Assembly: GCA_946965045.2 (NCBI GenBank)
Contig: OX337228.1
Coordinates: forward strand, 2,852,001 to 2,916,000
Reading direction: 5' to 3'
Length of the DNA stretch: 64,000 nucleotides
From: Epithemia pelagica
Taxonomy: Eukaryota > Bacillariophyta > Bacillariophyceae > Surirellales > Surirellaceae
The notes beneath the pieces are model-generated. The model was not told the origin of the DNA, did no database searches, and was given only the letters and a program-made list of their open reading frames with translations. The position numbers and the translations under genes were made by a program. Positions 9,647 through 20,457 of this stretch are shown here, piece by piece; position 1 is the stretch's first letter; each line of letters starts with the position of its first letter.

Positions 9647-11274
9647 CTACATCAATCTTGACGAGAGTTCATTTCCATTCGATTGAGGAGAGTGGCGCTG
9701 TCGATGCTCAAACTTTTGGTCGCGTTGCCACTCTAGGTTTCTTTCCAAGCGATGTTGAATTTCCCGGAACATGACTGTGTTGTTATGAAATATATCTTCG
9801 TCCAAAGTCAATGATCCCAGCGATGAATTTTCGTCCAAAGCCTCTAAGAAGCGCTTTTCCCAAGAATGTAATGATGATACTGTAGTTGCCTCTGCAACAT
9901 CGTCTTCTCCTCCATTGGAATGTCCATAATTATTCTTGTCGTTCTCATGACGTTGGTGGTGATGGCGATTGCGTTTACGCACTAGACCTTCAAGAGAGAG
10001 ATGCAACAAACCCTTGAGAGATGGCAAGGCATGGACTAGATGTTCTTCAAGTCCAACTTTGCGTGTGATCTGGTTGAAGTTTAAGTTCAGTACAGCAAGT
10101 TTGCGATTCTTCTCCAAGGCGCAAAGTAAGAACTTGAAGGTATTGTCGTTCATACCGCAGAAGTTCAAGTGCAACTCTACAAGAGTTGAATTGTTCTGAA
10201 GGGAGCGCAAAAACTGCGTCAACGCATTGTCTGATGCCTGGGTGTCTTGCTTGCTTTGTGGTGCGGTTCCAGTTGCAATGGCGTCAGCGGTGCTCGGAGG
10301 GGTCAAATTGGCAAAAATTGATTTATTTCCCGTCAAATCCAAGACTTCAAGTCCTGAGTTCAATTGGATCAAGTACGCTGCTGTAAGCAATGAAATGTAC
10401 GACAAAGACGTGCATCGCGGGATTCTGAAAACACGAAAGCGCTTCATATAATCGAGATTCTTGACCAATTCCCACAAGCCCCTGAAAAAGTACGAAGAGA
10501 AAGAGTTAGTCATGAGCTCAAACCAATGAAGAGCGATAAAAGTAACGGTGTTGACGAAGCGACTCACTTGTCATGAATGCGACACCCTCCCAATTGAAGA
10601 TCTCGAAGGCCTGCCCCTTGTTTTAAAGCATCCGCCAGATTAACAATAGAAGATGATACCGGATTCTCATAGTCTCCATCTTCATCAAGAGTTAAGTCAA
10701 ACGACTCCAATCGCAGACGCTCTAATTGTGGGTTCCGCTGGGTAAAATTTCTCCATTGCGATGTGATTGGAATGTGGCCGTCTTCCGGAACAGACAAGAC
10801 GAGTTCCTTCAACGCCGGTGTGATTGGTGGCGGAATCTCTCCATTTTGGTCTGTTAGTGTCCTCTCCTCCTCATCTGCTGTCAGTTCCGTGAGAATACGC
10901 TTGACGTCAGCCGTGTGCCGCGGAAAGGGTCCTTGCAACTTCAACGAGACTAGATGCGGGCTTGCCTCATGTAAAATATCCAACAGTTCGGCCAAGAGTT
11001 TGGGTTCATGAACCTTTTTTCGATGATAGTGTTTGACATAACAATACTTGATGGAGATTGTGTTCATAGGATATCCAATCTCCCTCCCCATGCGTCGTAA
11101 ATCACCAGGGACCAAACAGGTGTTGTTTAAAATCAACGATTGAGTTGCTACTCCATCCTCATATGCATGATATGGAGGTGACATTGCTGAAGCAACTATA
11201 GGAGGATCCTCGTCGTAAACATCAGACTCGTCCACGCTTCGCGTCGTAATCGTCGTTGGAATGTATCGATCCAT
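9647..11274 (-). CDS. leucine-rich repeat protein, two exons
   Basis: Two minus-strand reading frames join through an 86-bp intron (10482-10567, GTGAGT..TTTTTCAG). Exon 1 is 11274-10568 and exon 2 is 10481-9647. The junction rebuilds an in-frame Lys codon, giving ..CRIHDKGLWELVKNL.., and a protein of about 513 residues. Repeats of the ribonuclease-inhibitor type are visible (LRDLQLGGCRIHDKGL, LEVLDLTGNKSIF, LVELHLNFCGMNDNTF, LAVLNLNFNQIT). The N-terminal 40 residues are irregular and the C-terminus is Asn/His rich. Probably an intracellular protein-protein interaction protein; the partner is unknown. Confidence 0.8.
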
Positions 11275-11630
11275 TGTTCAGCGTCGTCTCTTTCCACTTG
11301 GGCATTGAGAAGAGAAAATTGGAGACTAATGTTGTGTAAGTTATCATCATATTCTCGGAAAGCACCGATCATGTATCATGAATCATGATGGAACGAAAGG
11401 ATACATAGGATTTTTAGGATAGATGCCGGTGCCAGAGAATGTAAACATCTTCGCCTTTCGTCTAACTAAATCTAACTTCAACGGCTAGCACAACGGAAAA
11501 CTTTTTAAGTACATGCAGCATAAGCGATATAAGACCAGGACCAAGACAGCCGCGTATGTTTTGGTCGTGGATACTATCAAGATCAAAGAGCGCCCAACTC
11601 CAAATTCTGAATGATGTGGAGACCATTATT
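11275..11630. other. intergenic, nothing recognised
   Basis: Spacer between the start of the LRR gene and the stop of TRM6, both on the minus strand. It must hold the LRR gene promoter and the TRM6 3' end, but no motif stands out. Confidence 0.5.
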
Positions 11631-14240
11631 TCAATCATCGTCGGAGGGTATGGAGACTACTGACGAATGATCTGCATGAGATTCAAACATTGGCCGTTGT
11701 TTTGGTTGCGATTGTTTCTTTCTCTTTTTCGAGAAAAATAGCGCTTCAGTACCTTTGTCATACGCCACGCAAATTTCACGTCGCCGCGGCTTTCTGCGAC
11801 GGACAGCTGCCTTGGAAGATGGAGACTTGCTATGATGAGTATCATTTTGATCGACAAGTCGATTCTCGTCATCTAAACATGCTATGGTGGAAGCCTTCTC
11901 GTCTTCCTTGTCCCTCTCCTCGTCGTCTTCTTCTTCTCCGTGTCCAATGGGTCTTGCCGATGGTAGTTTATGAGGAGTCAACCTTTTGCGAGGAGTTTTG
12001 CGTTTTTCTGTTTTTGACCCCTTGGTGACATTGAAATTGTCACCTCTGTTTGCCACGTGGCGCGATAAGATCCTTTCTACTCTGGAAGGGCGGGTCGCCA
12101 TAGAAGTAGCTCGCGTTGTAGTGCTGTATGTGTTTTCATTCCCCATTGTCGTTGTCGTGGTTGTTGTTGTGGAAGAAGAATTGTTGTTGCTGTCGTTCGT
12201 AGTCGAATCGGGTGCTTGACGTTTCTTGCCTCGGCGTGTAGGTAGTGTGGCACGAATTTTCGACAGCAACGTGGGATCTAGTTCATGTCGTCCATGAACG
12301 TCATGCAATTTGGTTCCAGTTAGCAAGAAACCTCCATTTTGCGTCATGTTCATCGATGGATGGGTGCGTTGTGGCAATACCTGGTACTCTCGCGTCCATG
12401 CAGTAGTTAAGCGTAATTGAATCGCACATTTCTCTTCTTCTTGCAAGTATACAAAGCATTCTGTCAAGGGCTCCAAGTATTCACAGAAAATGACAAAAGG
12501 TGCACTTGGGGCTAGCAACGGCCACAGTTGTTGTATTGTATCAAGCAAGTCAACATTTCGGACAGCTAAAATCAAGGAATCGACGGGTTGTTGTCGTAAT
12601 TGTTGCGCACATTCGAGTGGGGATGGACGCGTCAACTTGCGAGCAAATCTCCCGGCTCGTTTTTCCAAGAATTGTTCTTGTTGTTTGATAGTCATGGTTG
12701 TTTTCAGATACTCGCGCGTATGGTCCTGTAAGGGACAAGGCCATTTGACGGCATCTCGATCCTGCGCTTCCGCATCGACATCATCTTCTGGTGCCGGCGG
12801 GGACTCCGCAAGATTCGCCTTGTTTGCTACTCCATCGGTGTTGTTGTCGTCATCGTCATTGTATGACTCGTTCGAACCAAAAACGTCAGAGCCATGAACC
12901 CATTGAATAGACGATAGGATTCCGAATGGAAAGTTGAACTTCAGCACCATGATTTCATTGGAAGATGGTTGTTGTCCTGTATAAATAGAGAAGACTTTGC
13001 CATATCCTCCAAGTCGTTCTGCGACGCTGCCTGTGATGATTCCGTGCACGTCCTCCCACACCAAGACGGAGTGACCGGCAGTAATATTGGCATGACTCAA
13101 CATGGACGCAAGGGTATCTGTTCGTAAATTGGCATAGCGTTTGGGGTCGCGGGCAAAGGTGGCTTGGCAGATGGTGCGTGCCGTACATTGAACCAGTCGA
13201 CAACGAACTTGATACTTCATTTGCTTCTTCAGAATGTACTTGGCCTGACTATATTCCGTCTTGGTGGCAAAAGTGGAAGAGTTTTGAATCAATTCATTGA
13301 CAATTTCACTTCCCGAAGTGCCCGTCTTCCGCCACTCTACCAAAGTTTGTTGATCCAAAGCCTGACTTGTATTGGAATCGACCAAATGACGGTTGTCCCG
13401 CTTTTCCGAAGCACTTTCAGTCTTGTTGACACTCTGTTCCTTGTCATCAGGAACTGGTTCGGTTTGCCCTTCTCCATGTAGGACAGCGGACCTGCTTCCA
13501 GTTGCAGGAAGGGAGGATGATGGTTGATCGAATATAGTATTGTCGGCGTTGGTCGCCAAACCTTTCTTTTCGGAAGTTTTTTCGACTGAGTTCGTCCCCG
13601 ATGCTGTCGTTCTTATATCTTCATTGGCGTCGTTACCATTGTTGGTACTAGTGTTGGTTGGAAAGCCATCGCCCTCATTGTTCTCGAGGTCTTCTCCTGG
13701 AGCTGTGGAAGAAGAGGCAGCAACCGTCGTAGGCACCAAAGGTTCGGAGGCAGGCAAGACTTGCAAATGATTGCGTTCAACTTGCAATACCGTTCCATAC
13801 AGTAAGCCAGCCAAATTAGAGGTAGGATAGGTTCGTCGATTAATTTTTACCCCCGCACCCTTTTTCACCTCGGCAAATAAATGACGTCCATCAGCAAAGA
13901 CCAGCAACACCCAATCTCCCCATTGCGCAATTTGATCCGAAGAAAACGTCACCAGATTCGTTGTCGGATCTTCTACGTTCTTCTGATCATTTGTGACGGG
14001 GGATACTGAAGTGGATTCGCTGGAAGACTGTGTTTGCACTTGTCCGTGTTGATGTTCTCGCCACCACCAGTGTGGATCCACGACGGGTGTTGTCGAGGGG
14101 ACATCCACGGCACTGGTTGTGGCTTCCATGGCATCAGCACCCTGCATGATCACATCACTTGTCTCATCATCTTGTTTAGAGGGGAGGGGAGCGGGTGTGG
14201 GTGGTTCGACCGCTGCTTGATCGGCATTCCCCGTCGACAT
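11631..14240 (-). CDS. TRM6: tRNA (adenine58-N1) methyltransferase non-catalytic subunit TRM6
   Basis: TRM6/GCD10 partners catalytic TRM61 to make m1A58 in tRNA. The family core is visible: an N-terminal barrel-like stretch (DWVLLVFADGRHLFAEVKKG.., TSNLAGLLYG), then EIVNELIQNSSTFATKTEYS followed by the signature AKYILKKQMKYQVRCRLVQC, DTLASMLSHANITAGHSVLV, and GSVAERLGGYGKVFSIYTGQ. The Rossmann-like second half continues with LILAVRNVDLL and LTTAWTREYQVLPQRTHPSM. The frame is open upstream to an ATG at 14381, but the first 47 residues from there look unlike any family member; I prefer MSTGNADQ at 14240 (869 aa). Low-complexity acidic linkers and a long Lys/Arg-rich C-terminal tail (likely nuclear) make it longer than yeast or human TRM6. 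Confidence 0.88.
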   Translation of the reverse strand: MSTGNADQAAVEPPTPAPLPSKQDDETSDVIMQGADAMEATTSAVDVPSTTPVVDPHWWWREHQHGQVQTQSSSESTSVSPVTNDQKNVEDPTTNLVTFSSDQIAQWGDWVLLVFADGRHLFAEVKKGAGVKINRRTYPTSNLAGLLYGTVLQVERNHLQVLPASEPLVPTTVAASSSTAPGEDLENNEGDGFPTNTSTNNGNDANEDIRTTASGTNSVEKTSEKKGLATNADNTIFDQPSSSLPATGSRSAVLHGEGQTEPVPDDKEQSVNKTESASEKRDNRHLVDSNTSQALDQQTLVEWRKTGTSGSEIVNELIQNSSTFATKTEYSQAKYILKKQMKYQVRCRLVQCTARTICQATFARDPKRYANLRTDTLASMLSHANITAGHSVLVWEDVHGIITGSVAERLGGYGKVFSIYTGQQPSSNEIMVLKFNFPFGILSSIQWVHGSDVFGSNESYNDDDDNNTDGVANKANLAESPPAPEDDVDAEAQDRDAVKWPCPLQDHTREYLKTTMTIKQQEQFLEKRAGRFARKLTRPSPLECAQQLRQQPVDSLILAVRNVDLLDTIQQLWPLLAPSAPFVIFCEYLEPLTECFVYLQEEEKCAIQLRLTTAWTREYQVLPQRTHPSMNMTQNGGFLLTGTKLHDVHGRHELDPTLLSKIRATLPTRRGKKRQAPDSTTNDSNNNSSSTTTTTTTTMGNENTYSTTTRATSMATRPSRVERILSRHVANRGDNFNVTKGSKTEKRKTPRKRLTPHKLPSARPIGHGEEEDDEERDKEDEKASTIACLDDENRLVDQNDTHHSKSPSSKAAVRRRKPRRREICVAYDKGTEALFFSKKRKKQSQPKQRPMFESHADHSSVVSIPSDDD

Positions 14241-14428
14241 GGTCAGCTCATGTGGCCAAGGATCTAGGAGAGTACGTCCTACGCACCAAACATAGCTAGG
14301 AGTAGGCGGCATTAGTATAATCCCATCATAATCCCGTAGTCGGTAGGAACGTGGTATGCACGTCCTATTTGTCAAATCCATGTATGAGGTACGGAAATAA
14401 AATCGTTGAAATGATTCTAGCCGTAAGT

Positions 14429-17239
14429 TTACTGCGATGACGCTGCTGCACTGGTATTTACATAGAAAGATTGGTTTTGTGCGGCACCTTCGTATTCTTG
14501 GTTGTAGAGCATTTGGCCATCAGGATACCAGGACCAGACAAACGAATCTCGAGATGGAATTCCATTGTACAGTTCTTTCCACTTAAACAGACTTCCTGGT
14601 AAGAGATAAAAGTCGACCGACCGAGCTGACTCGTTCTGTAAAAGTGCTGGTTGAGCGGTGTACCGGTGGAATTCCCAAGATGGGTCATCGATTGGCATCA
14701 CGGGAGCGTTGGATAGTTTAAATTCTTGCAATGCTTGTTCTCGTGGGGTGTCCTTCCAATGCTGCAAGGAACTTTGACTGCGCGTCGTAGCCATGTCGCA
14801 TGGACGCATGTTGGGATGACTTCCAATCCAATATTCGGCCAAGTAGCGATCAGCCCCCACAATGTTGTCCACAGGTGGGAAATAAAATGTTTGATAGTGA
14901 CCTTCCTGCACCATCTTGTCGAACATGGCTTGGCGCTTCTGCTCCAATACGTTCCATGTGTGGATCCGGTTAATGTAGTCGCATGTTGTTGTCCAGACGT
15001 TGCCGGGAAAATGATGGTACGGCATTGGTTGAAAGAGCAGGCCACATACATCGCACCGATGTTGAGTGCTATTGGTGCCACCCATCAGTCCATTTGCGCA
15101 ATGATCACTGGTCGCGGCGTCTGTCATGGCTCGTCTCCAGTTGTCTTGACCAGCAAATAAAGGTCCATCCTTATCTTCCTGATGATAAGACCCCTTGTTG
15201 TGCATATAGATAATTTGATGGTGGCTTGATGTTGTTTGGCGCCTGTTCTTTTCATGATCCATCCCTGGCGCACAGAGTGGATGGATGTGTTTCAACGTTA
15301 AAGATTCCATCCCACTGTTTGAATGGCCCATATGAATGCATTGTAAACCGTGGCGCCGACACTCGCTCAGAACTACGGATACTGTTTCATTGCTCCCAAT
15401 GGAGACAAAGCGCAGTTGCACTGAAGTCAGTGTTTTTGCATATTGCTGCTTCACCACTGCGGATTCCGCTACTTGCCGGAGTTGGTCGATGATCACGAGC
15501 TTTGCCTTGGTTTTCCTTTGTGGTTCTCCTTTCAGAGTTGGAACAAATACATTGTAGAATATAGTGACTCTGCGGATGGGAGGAAAACTGTGTCCCGTCG
15601 TGGTCGACTCAGTCCACGGCGCTGAGATCGCGTTTTGCTGCTGTCCATCATCGGGTTTATCGATATTCATGGTACCATCAAAGCTACTGACATTGCGACC
15701 ACCTGGATACCAAGACCACACCCATGAATCACTATCCGGTGTTTCATTGTACATGACCTTCCATTGAAATAAACGACCGCGAAGAAGGTAGAAGTCGATA
15801 CTTTGAAGCAGCGTACTGTTGAGAATCCATGGTCGAGTCGCATAACGGTAGAAATCCCAGACACGGCTCTGAATTGGTGCAAGTGGGGCAGCCGTCAGAT
15901 GGAATTCAATTTTGGCCTCGGACAGCTTCGTGTCTTTCCAATGTTGAAGGGCACTGTGGTCATTCGACGAAGCAACTTGACATGGCCGCATCCGGGGATG
16001 AGAACCAATCCAATAATCGACGAGAAACTGCGCTGCTCCAACGCGGCTGTCAGACCCATCAAACAATAGGGATTCATACTGTGGCTGGTCAGGGTCGTTG
16101 TGGTCAACAATCGCTTGTAGCACTTCTTGGTGCTTTTTTTCCAAGGTCGACCAGTCACTATGAAGCCGAAGAATGTAGTCACATGTTGATGTCCATATAT
16201 TTCCGGGAAAGTGATGAAAGGGAAGTGGCTGAAACAAGAGACCACAAACATTGCATTTTTCTTTCTGCTTGTTGCGTGTGACTCCGTCAAAAAGGCCCTC
16301 CTGGCAATCCCTACTTAAGACGGCGTTCGTCATTGAGCGTCGCAAATTGTCTTGACCGATATAGTTTGGTCCATCTTTGCCCTCCTGGTGAAAGGACCCT
16401 TTGTTGTGTAAGTAAATGATCTGGTCCTCCTTGTTTGCGGCTGGAGACGAAGACTGCGATTCTGTATCTAACGTTTTTGCCACGCAATAGGGATGTATTT
16501 GCTTAAGTGTTTGTTCTTGCCAACCCCTATTGTAGTGACTGGTGTGGACGCACTCCCAATTATTTCTTTTGCACTCATCCATAATGATAGGTGTTGATAA
16601 ATTGCTGCCAATCGTTGCAAAGCGAAGGTGAACCCAGCTGGAAGTATGTTTACTTGCTTCCGCGATTTGCTCCAATTGCTCCAGAATGATATTCCTGGCC
16701 TTGTTGCGTCGAGGAAAGCGAGTAAATGGTGGTACGAAAACATTGTAGAATATTGTAAAACGCCTTGGCTTTGTTTCATTCGGACCACTCTTTGACATTG
16801 TTGTCGAGAGATTCATTGGAATGGAAGCCGTCAAGTTGGGTCGAGATTTGACGGTCGAGGAAGCTAATTCTCTACCAAATGCGCTTTCAGCCATCGCTTG
16901 ATCAGTCATGTCCACGGTCAACATTGTCGTCATGCGGTACATCATCATAAACGTATCCAATGTGATAGCAATCAAAACAGTAGTGATAGCCTGAAAACAT
17001 ACATTTCTTCGATGACTGTGTTTTTCATCGTTCTCCCTGCTGTCTCTTCGTCTTCGCCGTCCTTCGCGCGTGCGATATCTGCGTGCCTTGACCACATAAA
17101 CAATCGGTTTCTCGGTTGAACGCATTCTTGATTTCCGCGGTGGACAATCCTCGTGAGTCGATGCTCGATATGGCGTCTTCAGAAGAACGGTTGTGCTCTG
17201 GTCAGCCCTGCTTATGTCATCAGTTGCTGGACGCTGCAC
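14429..17239 (-). CDS. type II membrane protein with two tandem copies of a glycosyltransferase-like domain
   Basis: The 936-residue product has a basic N-terminus, one hydrophobic segment near residues 80-100 (AITTVLIAITLDTFMMMYRM) and then two related domains of about 340 residues (roughly 160-510 and 555-910). Each runs FTIFYNVFVP or VTIFYNVFVP, then ..LRF(A/V)(T/S)IGSN.., QIIY(L/M)HNKGS(F/Y)HQE.KDGP, CDVCGLLFQPMPYHHFPGN or the like, WIGSHP.MRPC, LQHWKDT and VWSWYP(G/D)G. Tandem duplication is read directly. The topology (short cytosolic tail, signal anchor, large luminal part) and HNKGS segment recall Golgi glycosyltransferases, but I cannot assign a CAZy family. Catalytic residues are unproven. 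Confidence 0.75.
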   Translation of the reverse strand: MQRPATDDISRADQSTTVLLKTPYRASTHEDCPPRKSRMRSTEKPIVYVVKARRYRTREGRRRRRDSRENDEKHSHRRNVCFQAITTVLIAITLDTFMMMYRMTTMLTVDMTDQAMAESAFGRELASSTVKSRPNLTASIPMNLSTTMSKSGPNETKPRRFTIFYNVFVPPFTRFPRRNKARNIILEQLEQIAEASKHTSSWVHLRFATIGSNLSTPIIMDECKRNNWECVHTSHYNRGWQEQTLKQIHPYCVAKTLDTESQSSSPAANKEDQIIYLHNKGSFHQEGKDGPNYIGQDNLRRSMTNAVLSRDCQEGLFDGVTRNKQKEKCNVCGLLFQPLPFHHFPGNIWTSTCDYILRLHSDWSTLEKKHQEVLQAIVDHNDPDQPQYESLLFDGSDSRVGAAQFLVDYWIGSHPRMRPCQVASSNDHSALQHWKDTKLSEAKIEFHLTAAPLAPIQSRVWDFYRYATRPWILNSTLLQSIDFYLLRGRLFQWKVMYNETPDSDSWVWSWYPGGRNVSSFDGTMNIDKPDDGQQQNAISAPWTESTTTGHSFPPIRRVTIFYNVFVPTLKGEPQRKTKAKLVIIDQLRQVAESAVVKQQYAKTLTSVQLRFVSIGSNETVSVVLSECRRHGLQCIHMGHSNSGMESLTLKHIHPLCAPGMDHEKNRRQTTSSHHQIIYMHNKGSYHQEDKDGPLFAGQDNWRRAMTDAATSDHCANGLMGGTNSTQHRCDVCGLLFQPMPYHHFPGNVWTTTCDYINRIHTWNVLEQKRQAMFDKMVQEGHYQTFYFPPVDNIVGADRYLAEYWIGSHPNMRPCDMATTRSQSSLQHWKDTPREQALQEFKLSNAPVMPIDDPSWEFHRYTAQPALLQNESARSVDFYLLPGSLFKWKELYNGIPSRDSFVWSWYPDGQMLYNQEYEGAAQNQSFYVNTSAAASSQ

Positions 17240-17394
17240 TCGGTGTGTGGTCCGGTGTGATTTAGGTCCGGCGTTTAAACAAAGCCGTAAAAATTGGGAT
17301 CGTGGTTCGTCGCCTCAAATACTATCTACTTCTTCAATGTCCGATGTCTACTAGGAGTAGAGAGTGCGAAGGACGACTTACACTACTCCTACTA

Positions 17395-18114
17395 CTCCCT
17401 CCGGCCTTTTTTTATCGCACGATCTATTTTTCTAAAAATCAGTCGCATAAACACACGTCGTAGGACCTGGTACATTTCTACAGGAGGATGGCCGGCTCAT
17501 TCGGAGTCGAATTTTACAGATGAACATTCAATGTGACACGCGCCACAACTTAACTATCCTTCTATCGCGTGACACTTTTAACCGCTTTTGTAACAGCAGT
17601 CGAAGAACACATAGGAATCGACCACGCGCGCGTGCGTTGGATGAAATTTCGGGGGAGTTAATTAAGTCCACCGCGTGCGAGTTGCTCTGCGCACTCTCAT
17701 AGCCTACTTATGATGGATCGATGAACTCCAAAAATTTTGGCGACGAAAGACAAAACACCTCTGGCAAGGTGCCATTCAGATGGGGAAGGATAGATGAATG
17801 TCTATAGAACGTCCACAGTCATTAGCCGGCAAGTCTATGTACTTTACCCCCTCGCGGGCATGGCTGGAGGGTGCCATCCCTTGGGTGCGCCTGGGGGGCC
17901 AGAACTGGTACGCCAAAGTTTCGACTGCGTTTTTAGCCTCTTTTAGTTCCATGTAGCTCTCCAGGATTGTGAGAAGGAACATATAAATTATACATGGAAA
18001 TTTGAGTCTAGTAATAAGCTTTCGATCTATATAATTTTTAGCGCGAACGGGCTGACGCTCGAGACGTTATGTCATTTTTCTCAACTTCGTGCGATAAAAA
18101 AAAGCCGGAGGGAG
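17395..18114. mobile_element. Stowaway-like MITE with 28-bp TIRs and TA duplication
   Basis: The left end is CTCCCTCCGGCCTTTTTTTA and the right end its inverse complement. The TIRs agree over 28 bp with one mismatch, and both sides are flanked by TA (17393-17394 and 18115-18116). CTCCCTCC ends with TA duplication are the hallmark of Stowaway MITEs mobilised by Tc1/mariner transposases in plants. At 720 bp it carries no recognisable transposase, so it should be non-autonomous. Confidence 0.8.
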
Positions 18115-18116
18115 TA

Positions 18117-18820
18117 GTAATTTTGTGGCGAATGGCTGATGGCGGTGCGGATGGCGGACGACCGACTCGCGCCCGCGCCTCCATGGCATTGGCAATTGAT
18201 CATGGGACGAATACTTAGGAATTCTATAGTTAAATGGTTAATGGTTACTTCCTAGTTATTATATTTTTGGACTGCCCACTACCACTAACTATGTACGAGC
18301 TCCACCGCACGAAAGTTCTTCACGCGGTAGCCCGTGCTTTCAGGGCCTCCACTGTTTTTTCTATAGTGATTCTAACTTGGTAGGAAGAGCATTACGGTCA
18401 TTTTGCACTGCATAACACCACCATGGCACACTCAAGCCGGTGTGCACCTCCAACGAAAGGTGCTAGCACTCCGCCGACCATCCAGGAAGCTTGATCTTCA
18501 CGTGTACCGTGGGGGAATGGACGGGAAGGGATGATCTGTGAAAATCTGTGGAGCTACAGGAAGATTTCGAAGACCTTCCATTTTTGGCAACCGGAGCGAA
18601 GGAAGTGACCGTGGAAAGAAGACGATGACGATCGATATAATGAATCCAGCATCTCTCTTCTCGCATCAATCAACTCGTCGTCATCGATTGGTCCGAACAC
18701 AACAAATGCGCGCCTCGTCCGTTGGTGGTTCTAACGCAACAAAAGCCTGACTAGTCCTAACAAAACAAGTGTCAACCGTGGGTCGAAGGGGCTTCTACTG
18801 CCATCAAGGATGGTGATGCC
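18117..18820. other. intergenic, nothing recognised
   Basis: About 700 bp with only short, unconvincing open frames. The right part (from about 18600) grades into the ACA-rich dispersed repeat. Confidence 0.4.
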
Positions 18821-19770
18821 CGTGGTGCGGCTGCTTCCGACAACAGAGTTCGAGAGGAAGAAGAAGGAGTGGACGCCGTGGAGCTGTGGTGGCCTTGGTT
18901 GAAGAGCCTTGCGAGCGGCAAACTGTTTGGTTCGACAAGTTGATGAGCGGCGACAACGACCAAGACAGGACCACAGATGGAAACAACAACAACAACACCG
19001 AGGTTGTACTGGACCTAAGGACACAACAATAAACAACTGAAAGGTAGTGTTATGGTGCAACAATGGAGGGAGACTTCCCTTCACTTTTTGGCAGCCTCCT
19101 CGGCCGAGGATGTCGCCACAACCAGAACAGGATGGAGAATCACGACGACAAAACCAACAACCACAACGACCGAGCCATCGGATGGTGATGATGATACGAC
19201 ACCCTCAACCATGACCACAGACACAACCAAGTACATGTAACCAATTGGTTTTGGCCTCGCGTAGCAGTGCATGTCCCCATCATAACAATCAACTGGTTGG
19301 TTCGGCCGAGTGAAACACTTCGGGGCCACGATAATGACAATGACAACAAACACACCAATCACCAGCTGCTCTCCATCTCTGTCTCTCTCAGTTCTCCGGT
19401 TCTACAACAAGCGCAACAATCAACTTCTTGGTTTGGCCGAAAGAGACAATCCGGTGCCACGACAACGGGGCCAAACTCAACAATGAACTCCTCGTCTCGG
19501 CTGAATGCAACAATCTCCTATAACAACGACCACAAGCAGCAGTGGTGGTAACATAAAATAGGCTTATCATTAGGAAGCGGTTTGTACATTTTGCACTAGT
19601 ATGATTGTTGTTTTACTACTGTCGTACAGGAAGGGTAATCGCATACTCGTATCATGGTGAGAGGTTTCATCGGTACGAGGTAACCTTACGAGAAAATCAA
19701 CCGTGGATGAGGGGCAATTCATTTTACTCTTGGAAAATGTATGGTGTAGTGAATCTCGTTGGGCGGAAGT
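18820..19770 (+). repeat. dispersed ACA-rich repeat, copy 1
   Basis: Shares segments, in the same order and orientation, with 30510-30960. Examples are GGCTGCTTCCGA..CAGAGTTCGAG..GGAGTGGACGCCGT (18827 versus 30511) and GATGAGGGGCAATTCAT..GGAAAATGTAT..GTGAATCTCGTTGGGC (19707 versus 30887). Between them are irregular repeats of CAACAATCAACT type and ACAACGAC runs. No convincing gene. The boundaries are approximate. Confidence 0.65.
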
Positions 19771-20457
19771 CTCATCAGTTGGTGAAGCACGGGCTACTGC
19801 GCGAAGAACTTTCGTGCGGTGGAGCTCGTAGATGTAGATATGGGCGCGAGCGCGATGAGGTGCGCTTATGACGACAAGAAGGGCAATAACGAAGAGAAGT
19901 GGAACGCATAACTAGCAAGTAGGTTTGCACGCGGTATGCCGAGGCAATACACCAAGCTCGAAGCACGAATCACGAATCGAGGTCTATTGTACTTCGTACT
20001 CGTATGGTGCATACGAGTATGGACCAGTAACCTTACTTTTCTTGTTCAGGGAAAAATCTTGACTGACTGGCGTGCAGGGAGTTGCGAAGAAAGAATACAA
20101 TCGAAGATAAGTGAAGGAATACTGACTACTGCTACCTCTCTAGCTCTAGAACTACCTACCTAGTACTCCTACCTAGAATACGGCTAGGAGTGCGAATATC
20201 AATCATACGCATAGAAACGATGAAATCGTCCTTTTATATACTGAAATCGAGATTATCCTGATTGTGACATACACGAGGGGAGTCGTCAACCGGGGCCAAA
20301 GCGCCGGACGATGACATCGCCATGGTGTTACAGAGTATGATGGGAACATGAAAGCGGATACGGGATTTGTCGCCGTGCAAGCCCAGGGCACAACACGACG
20401 ACATCAGGATGCAACTGCCATCAGCGAAAGAATTGGGTCAAGAAATGAGTCTATCAA
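19771..20457. other. intergenic, nothing recognised
   Basis: Contains short palindromic runs of CGTATGGTGCATACGAG type near 20000 and a CTAGTACTCCTACCTAG motif near 20159. No gene is supported. Confidence 0.4.
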
